A DNA stretch of 64,000 nt from Stenotrophomonas rhizophila (GTDB lineage Bacteria > Pseudomonadota > Gammaproteobacteria > Xanthomonadales > Xanthomonadaceae): positions 1,361,501 to 1,425,500 of the forward strand of contig NZ_CP016294.1 in assembly GCF_001704155.1 (NCBI RefSeq), in the 5' to 3' direction. This document shows positions 1 to 8,421 of this stretch, piece by piece. Position 1 is the first letter of the stretch. Each line of letters begins with the position of its first letter. The notes under the pieces were generated by a model, which worked only from the letters and a program-made list of their open reading frames with translations, made no database searches and had not been told where the DNA came from. A program made the translations under genes and the position numbers.

Positions 1-129
1 TTCGTGCGTGCACGCGGCAGCAACACGGATGAGCCGACGCCAATGCCCGACATCAAAGGCGAAGATCCCTGGCAGGACCTGTGGTTCCATTCCAACCCGG
101 TGTTCATCGGCAACAACCCACCGCCGTGA
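1..129 (+). CDS. 3' end of an unidentified protein (partial)
   Basis: The first frame is open from the window edge to a TGA at 127-129 and gives 42 residues ending in SNPVFIGNNPPP. A tail of the form S-N-P-(V/I)-F at the end of a beta sandwich is seen in several secreted or metal-dependent hydrolases, but this is too little to assign a family. The next gene starts 82 bases downstream on the same strand. Only the C-terminus is present, so no function is proposed. Confidence 0.5.
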   Translation, partial: FVRARGSNTDEPTPMPDIKGEDPWQDLWFHSNPVFIGNNPPP

Positions 130-211
130 ACGCCACGACATGGCACGTGCACGATCCGGTCACGGCCCCCCACGGAGTCTGGCAGTACCCGATTCCCGCA
201 CGGATACCGCC

Positions 212-646
212 ATGACCACGCTCACCCTGCACGACCTGGCCAAGAAAATGGCCGGCATCGACTTCACCATGCTGCAGACCTTCGCCGACAACGGCGAGAT
301 CGCCGGCCGCCCGATGAGCAACAACGGTGATGTCGATTACGACGGTGACAGCTGGTTCTTCTCGCTGGACAGCACCGACATGGTGCGCGAGCTGCAGGCC
401 GAGCCCAAGGTCGCGCTGAGCTTCGTCGGCAGCAAGGGCCTGCTCGGCAAACCGCCGTTGTTCGTGTTCGTGCAGGGCAAGGGCCGGATCATCCGCGACA
501 AGGAAGTGATGCGCGAACACTGGCAGAAGAGCCTGGAGCGCTGGTTCGAACAGGGTGTGGATACCCCGGGCCTGGTCCTGATCCACGTCCATGCGCACCG
601 CATCCATTACTGGGACGGTGAAGACCAGGGTGAGATCCAGGTCTGA
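212..646 (+). CDS. General stress protein, pyridoxamine 5'-phosphate oxidase-like split barrel
   Basis: This 144-residue protein resembles the small PNPOx-like FMN-binding stress proteins common in Xanthomonas. The pattern is a short N-terminal helix, then a split beta barrel (about residues 20-130) containing GRPMSNNGDVDYDGDSWFFS and later VFVQGKGRIIRD. Family members bind flavin and are implicated in stress tolerance rather than vitamin B6 synthesis. The ATG at 212 was chosen because the family starts with a sequence like MTTLTLHDLAKK. The open frame runs further upstream but that part is low-complexity and not conserved-looking. It is followed after 12 bases by the DUF72 gene, probably as an operon. 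Confidence 0.8.
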   Translation: MTTLTLHDLAKKMAGIDFTMLQTFADNGEIAGRPMSNNGDVDYDGDSWFFSLDSTDMVRELQAEPKVALSFVGSKGLLGKPPLFVFVQGKGRIIRDKEVMREHWQKSLERWFEQGVDTPGLVLIHVHAHRIHYWDGEDQGEIQV

Positions 647-658
647 GGAACGCCGGAC

Positions 659-1387
659 ATGCCTGCCTCCCCCGGGCCGCTGGTCGGCTGCGCTGGCTGG
701 TCCATTCCGGGCCGCTACGCTGACCTGTTCGGCCCCGGGGAGAGCATGCTCGCGCGCTACGCCACCCGGTTTCCCGTAGTGGAGATCAACTCCTCGTTCT
801 ACCGGCCGCACAAGCCCGGCACCTACGAACGTTGGGCGGCCAGTGTGCCGCCCGCGTTCCGCTTCTCGGTCAAGATACCGCGCACGATCTCCCACGATTC
901 GGCATTGGTCGGCGTGGGGCCGTTGCTTGACCGCTTCCTCGATGACTCCAGCGCGCTCGGCACCAAGCTGGGTGGCCTGCTGCTGCAGTTGCCGCCCTCA
1001 TTGGCGTTGGATACCCGCCGTGCCTCGAGCTTCTTCCGCGCGCTGCGCAGGCGCAGTGGGGTGCCGCTGGTGTGCGAGCCGCGCCATGCCAGCTGGTTCA
1101 CCGACACGGCCGACGCATTGCTGCTGCGCCACGGCGTCTCGCGGCTGGCGGCCGATCCAGCGCGTGTGCCGGCGGCTGCCCAACCGGGCGGTGCACCGAC
1201 ATGGCGCTACTGGCGCTGGCACGGCGCACCGCGCATGTACTACAGCGACTATGACGACGCGGCATTGGACGCGCTGGCCGCGCAGGTGCGCCATGCACGT
1301 GGACCCCGCTGGGTCATCTTCGACAACACCGCGCACGGCTTTGCCGTGGCCAACGCCGCGCGCCTGCAGGAGCGGTTGCATGCCTGA
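659..1387 (+). CDS. DUF72 domain protein (YecE-like)
   Basis: This 242-residue protein has the DUF72 signature: VGCAGWSIPGRYADLF near the N-terminus, then VEINSSFYRPHKPGTYERW and FRFSVKIPRTISHD. These mark a TIM-barrel fold related to YecE of Escherichia coli. The biochemical function of the family is not established. A ribosome binding site (AGGA) lies about 10 bases before the ATG. The 3' end overlaps the start of the downstream DNA glycosylase gene by 8 bases, so the two are probably translationally coupled. Confidence 0.85.
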   Translation: MPASPGPLVGCAGWSIPGRYADLFGPGESMLARYATRFPVVEINSSFYRPHKPGTYERWAASVPPAFRFSVKIPRTISHDSALVGVGPLLDRFLDDSSALGTKLGGLLLQLPPSLALDTRRASSFFRALRRRSGVPLVCEPRHASWFTDTADALLLRHGVSRLAADPARVPAAAQPGGAPTWRYWRWHGAPRMYYSDYDDAALDALAAQVRHARGPRWVIFDNTAHGFAVANAARLQERLHA

Positions 1388-2108
1388 AGGCCCTTCCATC
1401 GTCATCCTGCGCGAGGCGGCGGCGAAGTTCCGTGGCAAGACCGTGCGCCGGGCGGTGGGCAACAGCTCCCTGGATCTCACCCGCATGGAGGGGCGGCGCG
1501 TGATCGCGCTGCGCAGCTGGGGCAAACACTTCCTGATCGAGTTCAGCGGCTTCAGCCTGCGCGTGCACATGCTGATGTTCGGCAGCTACCGCATCGACGA
1601 ACGCAAGCCATCGCCCCCGCGTGTTTCGCTGCAGTTCGACAACGGCGAGCTGAACATCTACGCCTCATCGCTGAAGTACATCGAAGGCAAGCTGGACGAA
1701 ACCTACGATTGGCGCACCGACGTGATGAACGATGCGTGGGACCCGCGCCTGGCCCGGCGCCGGCTGAAGCAGCAGCCGGACACCCTGATCTGCGATGCAC
1801 TGCTGGACCAGGAGCTGTTCGCCGGCGTCGGCAACATCATCAAGAACGAAGTGCTGTTCCGCCAGCGGGTGCACCCGGAAAGCACGGTGGGAGCGTTGCC
1901 ACCGCGGATACTCGGGAGGGTCATTGCCGACGCCCGCGCCTACAGCTTCCTGTTCCTGGAATGGAAGCGCGCCTTCGAGCTGAAGAAGCATTGGCAGATC
2001 CATACCAAGCGGACCTGCCCGACCTGCGGCGGCCCGGTTTCCAAGACGTACCCCGGCAAGAGCCGGCGGCGCACCTTCTTCTGCCCCAATTGCCAGATCC
2101 GATACTGA
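1380..2108 (+). CDS. nei: Fpg/Nei-family DNA glycosylase/AP lyase (endonuclease VIII-like)
   Basis: The 242-residue product starts MPEGPSI. In this family Pro2 is the catalytic N-terminal amine and Glu3 assists base excision of oxidised pyrimidines followed by beta,delta-elimination. A helix-two-turn-helix region is visible around LFAGVGNIIKNE. The C-terminus has a zinc finger with Cys213, Cys216, Cys235 and Cys238. The length is a little short of typical Nei (about 260). The ATG lies inside the DUF72 gene and overlaps its end by 8 bases. An Fpg-like specificity for oxidised purines cannot be excluded from sequence alone. Confidence 0.85.
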   Translation: MPEGPSIVILREAAAKFRGKTVRRAVGNSSLDLTRMEGRRVIALRSWGKHFLIEFSGFSLRVHMLMFGSYRIDERKPSPPRVSLQFDNGELNIYASSLKYIEGKLDETYDWRTDVMNDAWDPRLARRRLKQQPDTLICDALLDQELFAGVGNIIKNEVLFRQRVHPESTVGALPPRILGRVIADARAYSFLFLEWKRAFELKKHWQIHTKRTCPTCGGPVSKTYPGKSRRRTFFCPNCQIRY

Positions 2109-2258
2109 GTGAAGGACGGAAACCGCCCGTCCTGTAGGATGGGTGCGTCCCACGCCGTTTCGCGCGTCCTGCGCGGCCCTTCCGGTCGCCCGCTTCGCTC
2201 CCCTTTCGAGCCGTCCGCCACCGGGGTGGGCCGGCTCTCCGTGTTTCATGGAGCGCAC

Positions 2259-2915
2259 ATGCCGGGCTATACCACCCGCATTCTCACGGTTGCCGTCAAC
2301 GGCCACGAGTTCCGTATTCGTGCCCTGAGCGACCTGCAGCAGTTCGCCGATCCCACCGGCCGCGCCGAACGCGCCGGCATCCATTCCTCGCTGTGGAGCC
2401 TGTTCGGCCAGGTCTGGCCCGCCGGCCGGGTGCTGGCCGAGACCATGAGCCAGTACGACGTGGCCGGCAAACGCATCCTGGAGCTGGGTTGTGGGCTGGG
2501 CCTGTCCAGCCTGGTGCTGGCGCATCGTGGCGCCAACGTGGTGGCCAGTGACCACCATCCGCTGGCCGAATCGTTCCTGGCCTACAACGCCGGCCTCAAC
2601 GACCTGCCGGCCGTGCATTACCGCGACCTGCCCTGGGAGATGCCAGATACGTCACTGGGTCGTTTCGATCTGATCATCGGCAGCGATGTGCTGTACGAGC
2701 GGGGCCACGGCGTGCAGATCGCCGCAGTGATGGAGCGCCACGCCAAGCCCACGGCCGAACTGCTGCTGACCGATCCCGGTCGCGGCAACCTCGGTGGCTT
2801 CTCGCGCGCCATGGCCCTGCAGGGGTATGAAGCGAGCGAAGAGGGGGGCTTTGGCGAGGATGAAAGCAGTTCGCCAGGGCGTGGGCGCCTGCTGCGCTAC
2901 GCACGCACCGCGTAG
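2259..2915 (+). CDS. SAM-dependent methyltransferase, METTL21/nicotinamide N-methyase-like
   Basis: A 218-residue class I methyltransferase. Motif I, ILELGCGLGLSS, lies at about residues 73-84 and binds S-adenosylmethionine; GSDVLYE at about 141-147 is typical of the Methyltransf_16 (METTL21-like) group, many of which methylate protein lysines. The substrate is unknown. The ATG at 2259 was preferred to upstream in-frame codons because GGAG sits five bases before it and the upstream translation is arginine/proline-rich noise. The TAG stop at 2913-2915 lies inside the GTAG of a palindromic repeat, so the repeat fixes the C-terminus. Confidence 0.75.
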   Translation: MPGYTTRILTVAVNGHEFRIRALSDLQQFADPTGRAERAGIHSSLWSLFGQVWPAGRVLAETMSQYDVAGKRILELGCGLGLSSLVLAHRGANVVASDHHPLAESFLAYNAGLNDLPAVHYRDLPWEMPDTSLGRFDLIIGSDVLYERGHGVQIAAVMERHAKPTAELLLTDPGRGNLGGFSRAMALQGYEASEEGGFGEDESSSPGRGRLLRYARTA

Positions 2916-2938
2916 GGCCACGCAGGGCGTGGCGCTAC
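2912..2938 (+). repeat. GTAG palindromic repeat (SMAG-like REP)
   Basis: GTAG is followed by GCCACGCAGGGCGTGGC, a stem of GCCACGC/GCGTGGC, and a closing GCTAC, so both ends carry the tetranucleotide. The same hairpin recurs at 4249, 8433, 43354 and 60101. It lies between the methyltransferase and the MHS transporter and supplies the stop codon of the former. Confidence 0.75.
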
Positions 2939-2980
2939 GACGACACGGTCTGCAGATCGTTTGTCGTAGGCTCCGAACCC

Positions 2981-4243
2981 ATGACCAACCCACCGTCCGC
3001 CACACCCACCCGCTCCATGATCGTCGCTGGCCTGTCCACCGTGGTGGAGTGGTACGACTTCACCCTGTACCTCTACCTGGCCACGGTGCTGTCGCGGGTG
3101 TTCTTCGGCGGGGGCGACAACGCCCTGCTGGCCACCCTGGCCGGCTTCGCGGTGAGCTACCTGATGCGTCCCCTCGGCGCGCTCTGCTTCGGCCACTTCG
3201 GAGACCGCTTCGGCCGACGCTACATGCTGCTGGCGTCCATGGCCCTGATGACGCTGGCGATGCTGGCCACCGCGCTGCTGCCGACTTTCGACAGCATCGG
3301 CGCCACCGCCGGCGTGCTGTTGCTGCTGCTCCGCTGCGTCATGGCGTTTTCGGTAGGCGGCGAATACACCGGCGTGGTGGCTTACCTGCTGGAAAGCGCC
3401 CCCATCCGCCGGCGCGGGCTGGTGACCTCTCTCGCCTCCGCCGCAAGCGAAGTGGGTGCCCTGCTCGCCGTGGCACTTTCGGCACTGACCGTGGCGCTGC
3501 TCAGCAGCGCCCAGCTCGATGGCTGGGGCTGGCGCATTCCCTTCTTCATCGGTGCGGCCCTGGCCGGCGCGATCCTCCTCGCGCGCTCGACCATGCACGA
3601 ATCGCCCGAATTCGAACGCCAGGTGGCCGCCGGCACGGTACCGACCTCGCCGATCCGCGATACCTGGCGCTACCATCGCGGCGCGGTCGCGCGCACCTTC
3701 GCCATCTCCGCGCTGGGTTCGATCACCTACTACGTGGGCATCACCTACGTGCCAGCGTTTCTCGGCTCGGCCAGTGACGTCGGCGAATCCCAGGCACTGT
3801 GGCTGTCCACCATCGCCGCCGTCGCCGTGATCGGCGTGACCCCGCTGGTGGGCGCGTTGTCCGACAAGGTGGGGCGACGCCCGGTGTTGATCGGGTTGGC
3901 ACTGCTGTCAGCGCTGCTGCCGTTGACGATGTTCGGCGTGATGGCCACCGGCAGCGCGGTGCAGATCGCACTGGCCGCCGTGGTGTTGGCCTGCCTGGCC
4001 GGCGGCGTCAGCGCCGTCGCCGCGCCGGCCACCGCCGAACAGTTCCCCGGCGAAGGCCGGCTCAGCGGCCTGGCGCTGGGCGTGACCATGGCCACCGCCT
4101 TCTTCGGCGGCGCCACCCCGCTGTTGGCCGAACTGCTGGTGCGCCACACCGGCTGGGCGGCAGCGCCCGGGGCGATGATCGCCGCCGTCGCGCTGCTGGT
4201 ATTGCCCGTTCTGTGGGGCCTGAGGGAAACGCGCCCGACCTGA
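2981..4243 (+). CDS. MFS transporter, metabolite:H+ symporter (MHS/ProP-like) family
   Basis: A 420-residue inner-membrane protein with about 12 predicted hydrophobic segments. The N-terminal VVEWYDFTLYLYLATVLSRV and the loop GHFGDRFGRRYMLL are diagnostic of the MHS group (ProP, KgtP, ShiA, citrate and dicarboxylate symporters). Substrates of this group are mostly organic acids or osmolytes, and the sequence does not tell which applies. It stands alone, in tail-to-tail arrangement with the GntR gene at 4286. Given the malonate locus beyond that gene, an organic acid is plausible but not shown. Confidence 0.8.
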   Translation: MTNPPSATPTRSMIVAGLSTVVEWYDFTLYLYLATVLSRVFFGGGDNALLATLAGFAVSYLMRPLGALCFGHFGDRFGRRYMLLASMALMTLAMLATALLPTFDSIGATAGVLLLLLRCVMAFSVGGEYTGVVAYLLESAPIRRRGLVTSLASAASEVGALLAVALSALTVALLSSAQLDGWGWRIPFFIGAALAGAILLARSTMHESPEFERQVAAGTVPTSPIRDTWRYHRGAVARTFAISALGSITYYVGITYVPAFLGSASDVGESQALWLSTIAAVAVIGVTPLVGALSDKVGRRPVLIGLALLSALLPLTMFGVMATGSAVQIALAAVVLACLAGGVSAVAAPATAEQFPGEGRLSGLALGVTMATAFFGGATPLLAELLVRHTGWAAAPGAMIAAVALLVLPVLWGLRETRPT

Positions 4244-4248
4244 TTGCG

Positions 4249-4272
4249 CAGCCACGCAGGGCGTGGCTCTAC
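4249..4272 (-). repeat. GTAG palindromic repeat (SMAG-like REP)
   Basis: On the minus strand it reads GTAGAGCCACGCCCTGCGTGGC. It fills the 42-bp gap between the convergent MHS transporter and GntR genes and may act as a transcript end or mRNA-stabilising hairpin. Confidence 0.75.
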
Positions 4273-4285
4273 ACGGCGCGCGGGG

Positions 4286-5005
4286 TTACGTGCCGCCTTC
4301 GGTGGGTAGTGGCGCTGGAACGTTCAACAATCCACCGGCTGCCACATACGCCGCCAACGCCTGGCCCTGGCTCAGCAGGTGCCGTTCCATCGTGCGCTCG
4401 GCTGCCTCCGCATCGCGCCGGCGGAAACACTCCATCAACTCGCGATGTTCCGCCAGTGACTGCGCCGTACGCCCCGGCGTCAACAGCTGCCGGCCGCGAT
4501 GCATCTTCAGAATGCGATGCAGGTCATGCGTGATCCGGATCAACCACGGATTACCGGCGTAGTGCTGCACCGTCTCATGGATCAGATAGTTGTTGCGGTA
4601 GTAGTCGGCAATATTGCCCTCCGCCGCCGCCGCCTCCATGGCCGCATGCAGCGCTTCCAACTGCTCTATCCCCGCATCGTCGATGTGCTTCACCGCCTCA
4701 TGCGCACACCGCCCCTCCAGCATCGCCATCACCGGAAACAGCTGGTTGAGATCCTCCAGCGTCAGCCGCGTCACCCGCGCCCCACGCCCCGCATCAATCT
4801 GCACCAACCCCTCGGCCGCCAGCAGCTTCAGCGCCTCGCGCAACGGCGTACGGCTGATGCCCAGCTCCTCGCAAAGCCCCGGCTCATCAATCCACTCCCC
4901 AGGCGGCAAGCGGTAGTCATAGATGCGCTCACGCACATGCTCGGCCACCTCCTCATACAAGGGAGCACGCCTTTTAGGTGAACGCGGAGCAGGAGCAATG
5001 GCCAT
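4286..5005 (-). CDS. mdcY: GntR/FCD-family regulator, probably of malonate catabolism (MdcY-like)
   Basis: This 239-residue regulator has an N-terminal winged helix: LYEEVAEHVRERIYDYRLPPG, then ELGISRTPLREALKLLAAEGL at about 20-75. A helical FCD effector domain contains EHRELMECFRRRDAEAAERTM, as in FadR-subfamily repressors. It sits directly downstream of the malonate decarboxylase and carrier genes on the same strand, which is why an MdcY-like role is proposed. The ATG at 5005 is used; a TTG at 5041 and a GTG just after it are possible alternatives. A sequence AATTGTATTC just upstream (5011-5020) resembles half of the ATTGTATACAAT operator reported for Acinetobacter MdcY and could serve autoregulation. 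Confidence 0.75.
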   Translation of the reverse strand: MAIAPAPRSPKRRAPLYEEVAEHVRERIYDYRLPPGEWIDEPGLCEELGISRTPLREALKLLAAEGLVQIDAGRGARVTRLTLEDLNQLFPVMAMLEGRCAHEAVKHIDDAGIEQLEALHAAMEAAAAEGNIADYYRNNYLIHETVQHYAGNPWLIRITHDLHRILKMHRGRQLLTPGRTAQSLAEHRELMECFRRRDAEAAERTMERHLLSQGQALAAYVAAGGLLNVPAPLPTEGGT

Positions 5006-5053
5006 GAATGAATTGTATTCGCTCTTCCCCAAGGCCACCAAAACACCGTCAAA

Positions 5054-5157
5054 GGCGGGTCGGGGCGGGTTTGCGGGGGTGTGAGCGGCATGGATGCCGC
5101 GACCAAGCCCCCATGGACGGGTTCACGGCGTCCCCCGCAAACCCGCACCGTCCCGCC
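5054..5157 (+). repeat. Covarying-stem structured element, copy A
   Basis: The outer arms 5054-5079 and 5132-5157 pair over 26 bp with two mismatches. The enclosed core holds a hairpin GCGGCATGGATGCCGC (5085-5100), then CCCCCATGGACGGG and TTCACG. Compared with the other three copies, the first hairpin has GCGGC/GCCGC where they have GCAGC/GCTGC, a compensatory pair change. It fills most of the 209-bp gap between the MatC-like carrier gene and the GntR gene; the rest of that gap shows nothing recognisable apart from the half-operator near 5011. Confidence 0.7.
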
Positions 5158-5214
5158 AAGCCGCGGAGGCCTTGGCGATAGGCTTTTGCTGTTGCTTTGG
5201 CCGTTGCTTCAGCC

Positions 5215-6570
5215 TTACATCCAACCCGGAACAACAAACAGCAGCCAAGCCAACAGCGGCCCGAACACCACCACCAGCCCGCTGTACACCAGGAACCGGC
5301 GGAACAGCGACTCGCGCTCTTCCTTGGCCGCCGATGCCACCACCAGCGCACCGTTGGTCGAGAACGGACTCACATCCACGATCGTCGACGACACCGCCAG
5401 CGCGCAGATCACGCCCGCCGCGCCCAGATGCCCCTGCAGCAGGAACGGCACCGCCAACGGAATCGTCGCGCCCAGTACCGCCGCCGACGACGCAAACGCC
5501 GACACGATCCCGCCCACATAACAGACCAGCAGCGCCCCCAGCAGCGGAATGCCGATGTTCGACACCCCGTTGCCGATGAAGTCCACCGAACCGGCCTTCT
5601 CCAGCACCCCCACATACGTCACCACACCGCAGATCAACAGCACCGTCGACCAGCTGATCCCATCCACCGCACCCTTCTGGCTGGCCGGCGACAACAGCGC
5701 CAGCACCACCGCCACCGTGATCGACACCAGTCCCACATTGAGGTTGTAGATCAACGCCGCCACGCCCAACCCGACCAGCCCCACCAAAGTGAACAGCCGC
5801 TCGCGCGTGATGCCCACCGCTTCCAGCGCGTCAGGATCGTTCGACAACGTCCCGCCGCCCGCCGACACCAGCGCCCCGTGACCCTCGATCGCGAACTGCC
5901 GCGACGACGCCTGCGGCCCACCGGCCAGCGCCAGCTCACCGCCGCCCATCGCCACCGCACCGCGCCGCATCAACGCCACCCCGCCGAACGCGAAGAAACA
6001 GATCGTCGCCATCATGAAGTTGAAGCCCAGGCTGGTCAGGAACACTGCCATCTCCGTCACTTCCAGACCCGCCTTCTGCACCACCCCGTTGGTGATGCTG
6101 CCGTACACACTGATCGGCGAGAACCCACCTGCCTGCGCGCCATGGATCACCAGCAGGCCCATCATCAGCGGGTTGATCTTGTACTGCTTCGCAAAGCGCA
6201 GCGCCACCGGCCCGATGATCGCCACCGCTGCCGGACCCAGCGCACCGAATGCAGTCAGTACCGCCGTGACCACGAACATCACCCACGGAATGGCCACGAT
6301 CCGCCCGCGAACCGCCCGAACTGCCCAGTGCACCAGCAGATCGATCGTGCCGTTCTTCTGCGCGATCGCAAACAGATACGTGATCCCGACCAGGGTCAGG
6401 AACAGATCGCCCGGGAAGCCGCCCAGCACCTCCTTGCCCTCCATCCCCACGAAGATGCCGCCGATGATGAAGGCCAGCGCGAAGGCCACCGCACCCATGT
6501 TGATCGGCAGGGCAGTGGCGATGATGAACATGATCACCAGACCGATGATCGTTGCAATTTGTGGACTCAT
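5215..6570 (-). CDS. matC: Malonate/dicarboxylate carrier, MatC-like
   Basis: A 451-residue polytopic membrane protein. Its N-terminus, MSPQIATIIGLVIMFIIATA, resembles the MatC N-terminal domain. The remainder has repeated hydrophobic hairpins and GFSPISVYGSITN and VDVSPFSTNGA motifs, typical of the DASS/CitMHS ion-transporter fold with its two re-entrant substrate loops. It lies 88 bases after mdcH and is most likely the malonate importer, in place of the MdcF or MdcLM carriers used elsewhere. A strong ribosome binding site (GGGAGGG) precedes the ATG. Transport of malonate is inferred from the operon. Confidence 0.8.
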   Translation of the reverse strand: MSPQIATIIGLVIMFIIATALPINMGAVAFALAFIIGGIFVGMEGKEVLGGFPGDLFLTLVGITYLFAIAQKNGTIDLLVHWAVRAVRGRIVAIPWVMFVVTAVLTAFGALGPAAVAIIGPVALRFAKQYKINPLMMGLLVIHGAQAGGFSPISVYGSITNGVVQKAGLEVTEMAVFLTSLGFNFMMATICFFAFGGVALMRRGAVAMGGGELALAGGPQASSRQFAIEGHGALVSAGGGTLSNDPDALEAVGITRERLFTLVGLVGLGVAALIYNLNVGLVSITVAVVLALLSPASQKGAVDGISWSTVLLICGVVTYVGVLEKAGSVDFIGNGVSNIGIPLLGALLVCYVGGIVSAFASSAAVLGATIPLAVPFLLQGHLGAAGVICALAVSSTIVDVSPFSTNGALVVASAAKEERESLFRRFLVYSGLVVVFGPLLAWLLFVVPGWM

Positions 6571-6658
6571 GCGCCCTCCCAGACACGTGATTCGCGTACC
6601 GCACGGATGGAAACCCGCCATCCACGGGGTGTGGCGTGCTACAGGTGGAGCCAACCGC

Positions 6659-7579
6659 TCATTGCAGGCGAACGAGTGCGCGTTGCACCCAGTCCACCGC
6701 ACCATCCAGGTGCTGGAATTCTTCGACCGCGCGGACCTCGCAGCACGGATAGGCGCTGGCCACCATGCGCGCCAGCGCGGTGCCCGGGCCCAGTTGCAGG
6801 AACACCCGCGCACCGCGCTCGAACAGCTGGCGCATCACCTGCGCCCATTCGATCGTCTGCGCCAGCTGCGCCGACAACGTGTGCACCTTGCCGGCGTGGT
6901 CGCGCACCACGCGCGCATCGATGCCGGCCAGCACCGGCAGGCCCGGTTGCTGCCACGCGACCGCCTCCAGCGCAGCGGCAAAGCGGGGAACTGCCGCCTG
7001 CAGCAGCGGCGTGTGCGAAGGCACGTGCACCGGCAACGGACGGATATCCGCACCGGCCGCACGCGCGTCCCCGGCCAGCGCTTCCAGGCCCGCCAGTCCA
7101 CCGCCCACGATGAAATGATCATGGCCATTGACGATGGCGATATAGGCGCCATGCAGCGCGCACAGCGACTGCACCTGCGTGCGATCCAGTCCCAGCAACG
7201 CCCGCATGCCTGCGCCGGCAGGGCTGGCGGCATCCATGTACCGCGCACGCTGCGCCGCCAAGGCCAGGCAGGACGGTGTGTCGAAAGTGCCGGCAACGGC
7301 ATGTGCCGCCAGCTCACCGATGCTGTAACCCGCCACCATGCCCGGCACCGGCAGTTCAGTGCGAAGCGCCTGCCAGTGCGCCAGGCTGGCCGCGCACAGC
7401 AGCGGCTGCGCCAGCGCGTTCTCGAATCGTGCCTCCGCGCCTGCCGCAGCGAACACGTCCTGGCCCAGCACCGCACCCACACTGTCAAGCACATCACGCG
7501 CCGCCGCGTTGTCGCGCACCCGGTCGAACATCGCCGGGTGCTGCGCGCCTTGGCCGGGGCAGAGCAGTGCAAGGCTCAT
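6659..7579 (-). CDS. mdcH: Malonate decarboxylase malonyl-CoA:ACP transacylase, epsilon subunit
   Basis: This 306-residue FabD-like acyltransferase starts MSLALLCPGQGAQHPAMF. The nucleophile lies in AGYSIGEL (Ser86) and the catalytic histidine in HVPSHTPLL (about His189). In the malonate decarboxylase system MdcH loads malonate from malonyl-CoA onto the thiol of the MdcC prosthetic group to activate the enzyme. Its ATG overlaps the TGA of mdcB (ATGA), showing translational coupling. Confidence 0.9.
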   Translation of the reverse strand: MSLALLCPGQGAQHPAMFDRVRDNAAARDVLDSVGAVLGQDVFAAAGAEARFENALAQPLLCAASLAHWQALRTELPVPGMVAGYSIGELAAHAVAGTFDTPSCLALAAQRARYMDAASPAGAGMRALLGLDRTQVQSLCALHGAYIAIVNGHDHFIVGGGLAGLEALAGDARAAGADIRPLPVHVPSHTPLLQAAVPRFAAALEAVAWQQPGLPVLAGIDARVVRDHAGKVHTLSAQLAQTIEWAQVMRQLFERGARVFLQLGPGTALARMVASAYPCCEVRAVEEFQHLDGAVDWVQRALVRLQ

Positions 7580-8421
7580 ACCGCCTCCTGCTGCAGCAGG
7601 AAAACGCTGCAGGCCAGCAGGTCGGCACTGCCCCCCGGGCTGAGCCGGCGCGCCACGAACGCCTCGCCCAGCTGCTGCAGGCGCGCGCGCCAACCGGCGG
7701 CGAACGCACCGCCCTCGGCCATGAACACGGCCGCCTGGGCGCGGGCCCAGTGCAGGCCCTCGGCGCCGCCGCGGTGCAGCAGGTTGATGTCGTCCAGTTC
7801 GGCTACCAGTGCCATCAGCGTGTGGCACAGCGCGGCCTCGCGCGGAAGACCTGCCGCCAGCGCATCGCGCAGGGTCGGCAGCGCCAACGTGCGCAGCATG
7901 GGATACCCCGCGGCCGCCTGTTCGCGCACACCGGCAATGCAATGCCGGGCGCGTACACGCTGGCCCGGGCTGTCCGGATCCAGCGGCGCGGCCAGCAGCC
8001 CAGGCGACCAGTGCTGGACGCCGAGGCAGACCTGCTCACCCGACACCGGCTGCCCCATGCTGCGGCAACGCGCAGCGGCCGCCACCAGCAATCCAATACT
8101 GAAGACCGCACCCCGGTGCGTATTGATTCCTCCGGTGGCGCGCAACATCGCCGCTTCGGCTTGAATACCCAGCGTGCGCAGCGAGGAGAACGGTGCATCT
8201 TCCGCGCCGGCCAGCGCGATATCGCGGAAGTAATGGCGCAACGCAAACAGGCTGCGCAGGAAGGTGCCGGCATCCATGTCGTCATGGCTGCCCGGATCGA
8301 ACGGCGTCACCAGCCCCGGCTTCGGCGCCAATGCCAGTTCCGCATGCAGCGCGCCCACCGCCAGCCGCCCCAACCGCGCCGAATCGACGCAAGGCAGCAG
8401 GCATTGCACGACCGCGTTCAA
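7576..8421 (-). CDS. mdcB: Triphosphoribosyl-dephospho-CoA synthase
   Basis: This CitG/MdcB-family enzyme makes 2'-(5''-triphosphoribosyl)-3'-dephospho-CoA from ATP and dephospho-CoA, the precursor of the MdcC prosthetic group. Recognisable motifs are ALHAELALAPKPGLVTPFD, GSHDDMDAGTFLRSL and ATGGINTHRGAVFSIG. No ATG precedes the conserved part. A TTG at 8421 overlaps the mdcG stop (TTGA) and fits the coupled arrangement; a GTG at 8409 is the alternative. With TTG the protein has 281 residues. Upstream the frame is open only through the repeat-derived end of mdcG, which argues against a longer protein. Confidence 0.85.
   Translation of the reverse strand: MNAVVQCLLPCVDSARLGRLAVGALHAELALAPKPGLVTPFDPGSHDDMDAGTFLRSLFALRHYFRDIALAGAEDAPFSSLRTLGIQAEAAMLRATGGINTHRGAVFSIGLLVAAAARCRSMGQPVSGEQVCLGVQHWSPGLLAAPLDPDSPGQRVRARHCIAGVREQAAAGYPMLRTLALPTLRDALAAGLPREAALCHTLMALVAELDDINLLHRGGAEGLHWARAQAAVFMAEGGAFAAGWRARLQQLGEAFVARRLSPGGSADLLACSVFLLQQEAV

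Noticed and set aside
104..895. Open frame on the minus strand across the first two genes.
   Set aside because: Antisense to the PNPOx-like and DUF72 genes, with no recognisable domain.
6571..6658. GGATGG/CCATCC inverted repeat between mdcH and the carrier gene as an attenuator.
   Set aside because: Stem of only six pairs with no T run or leader peptide, within an otherwise co-directional operon.
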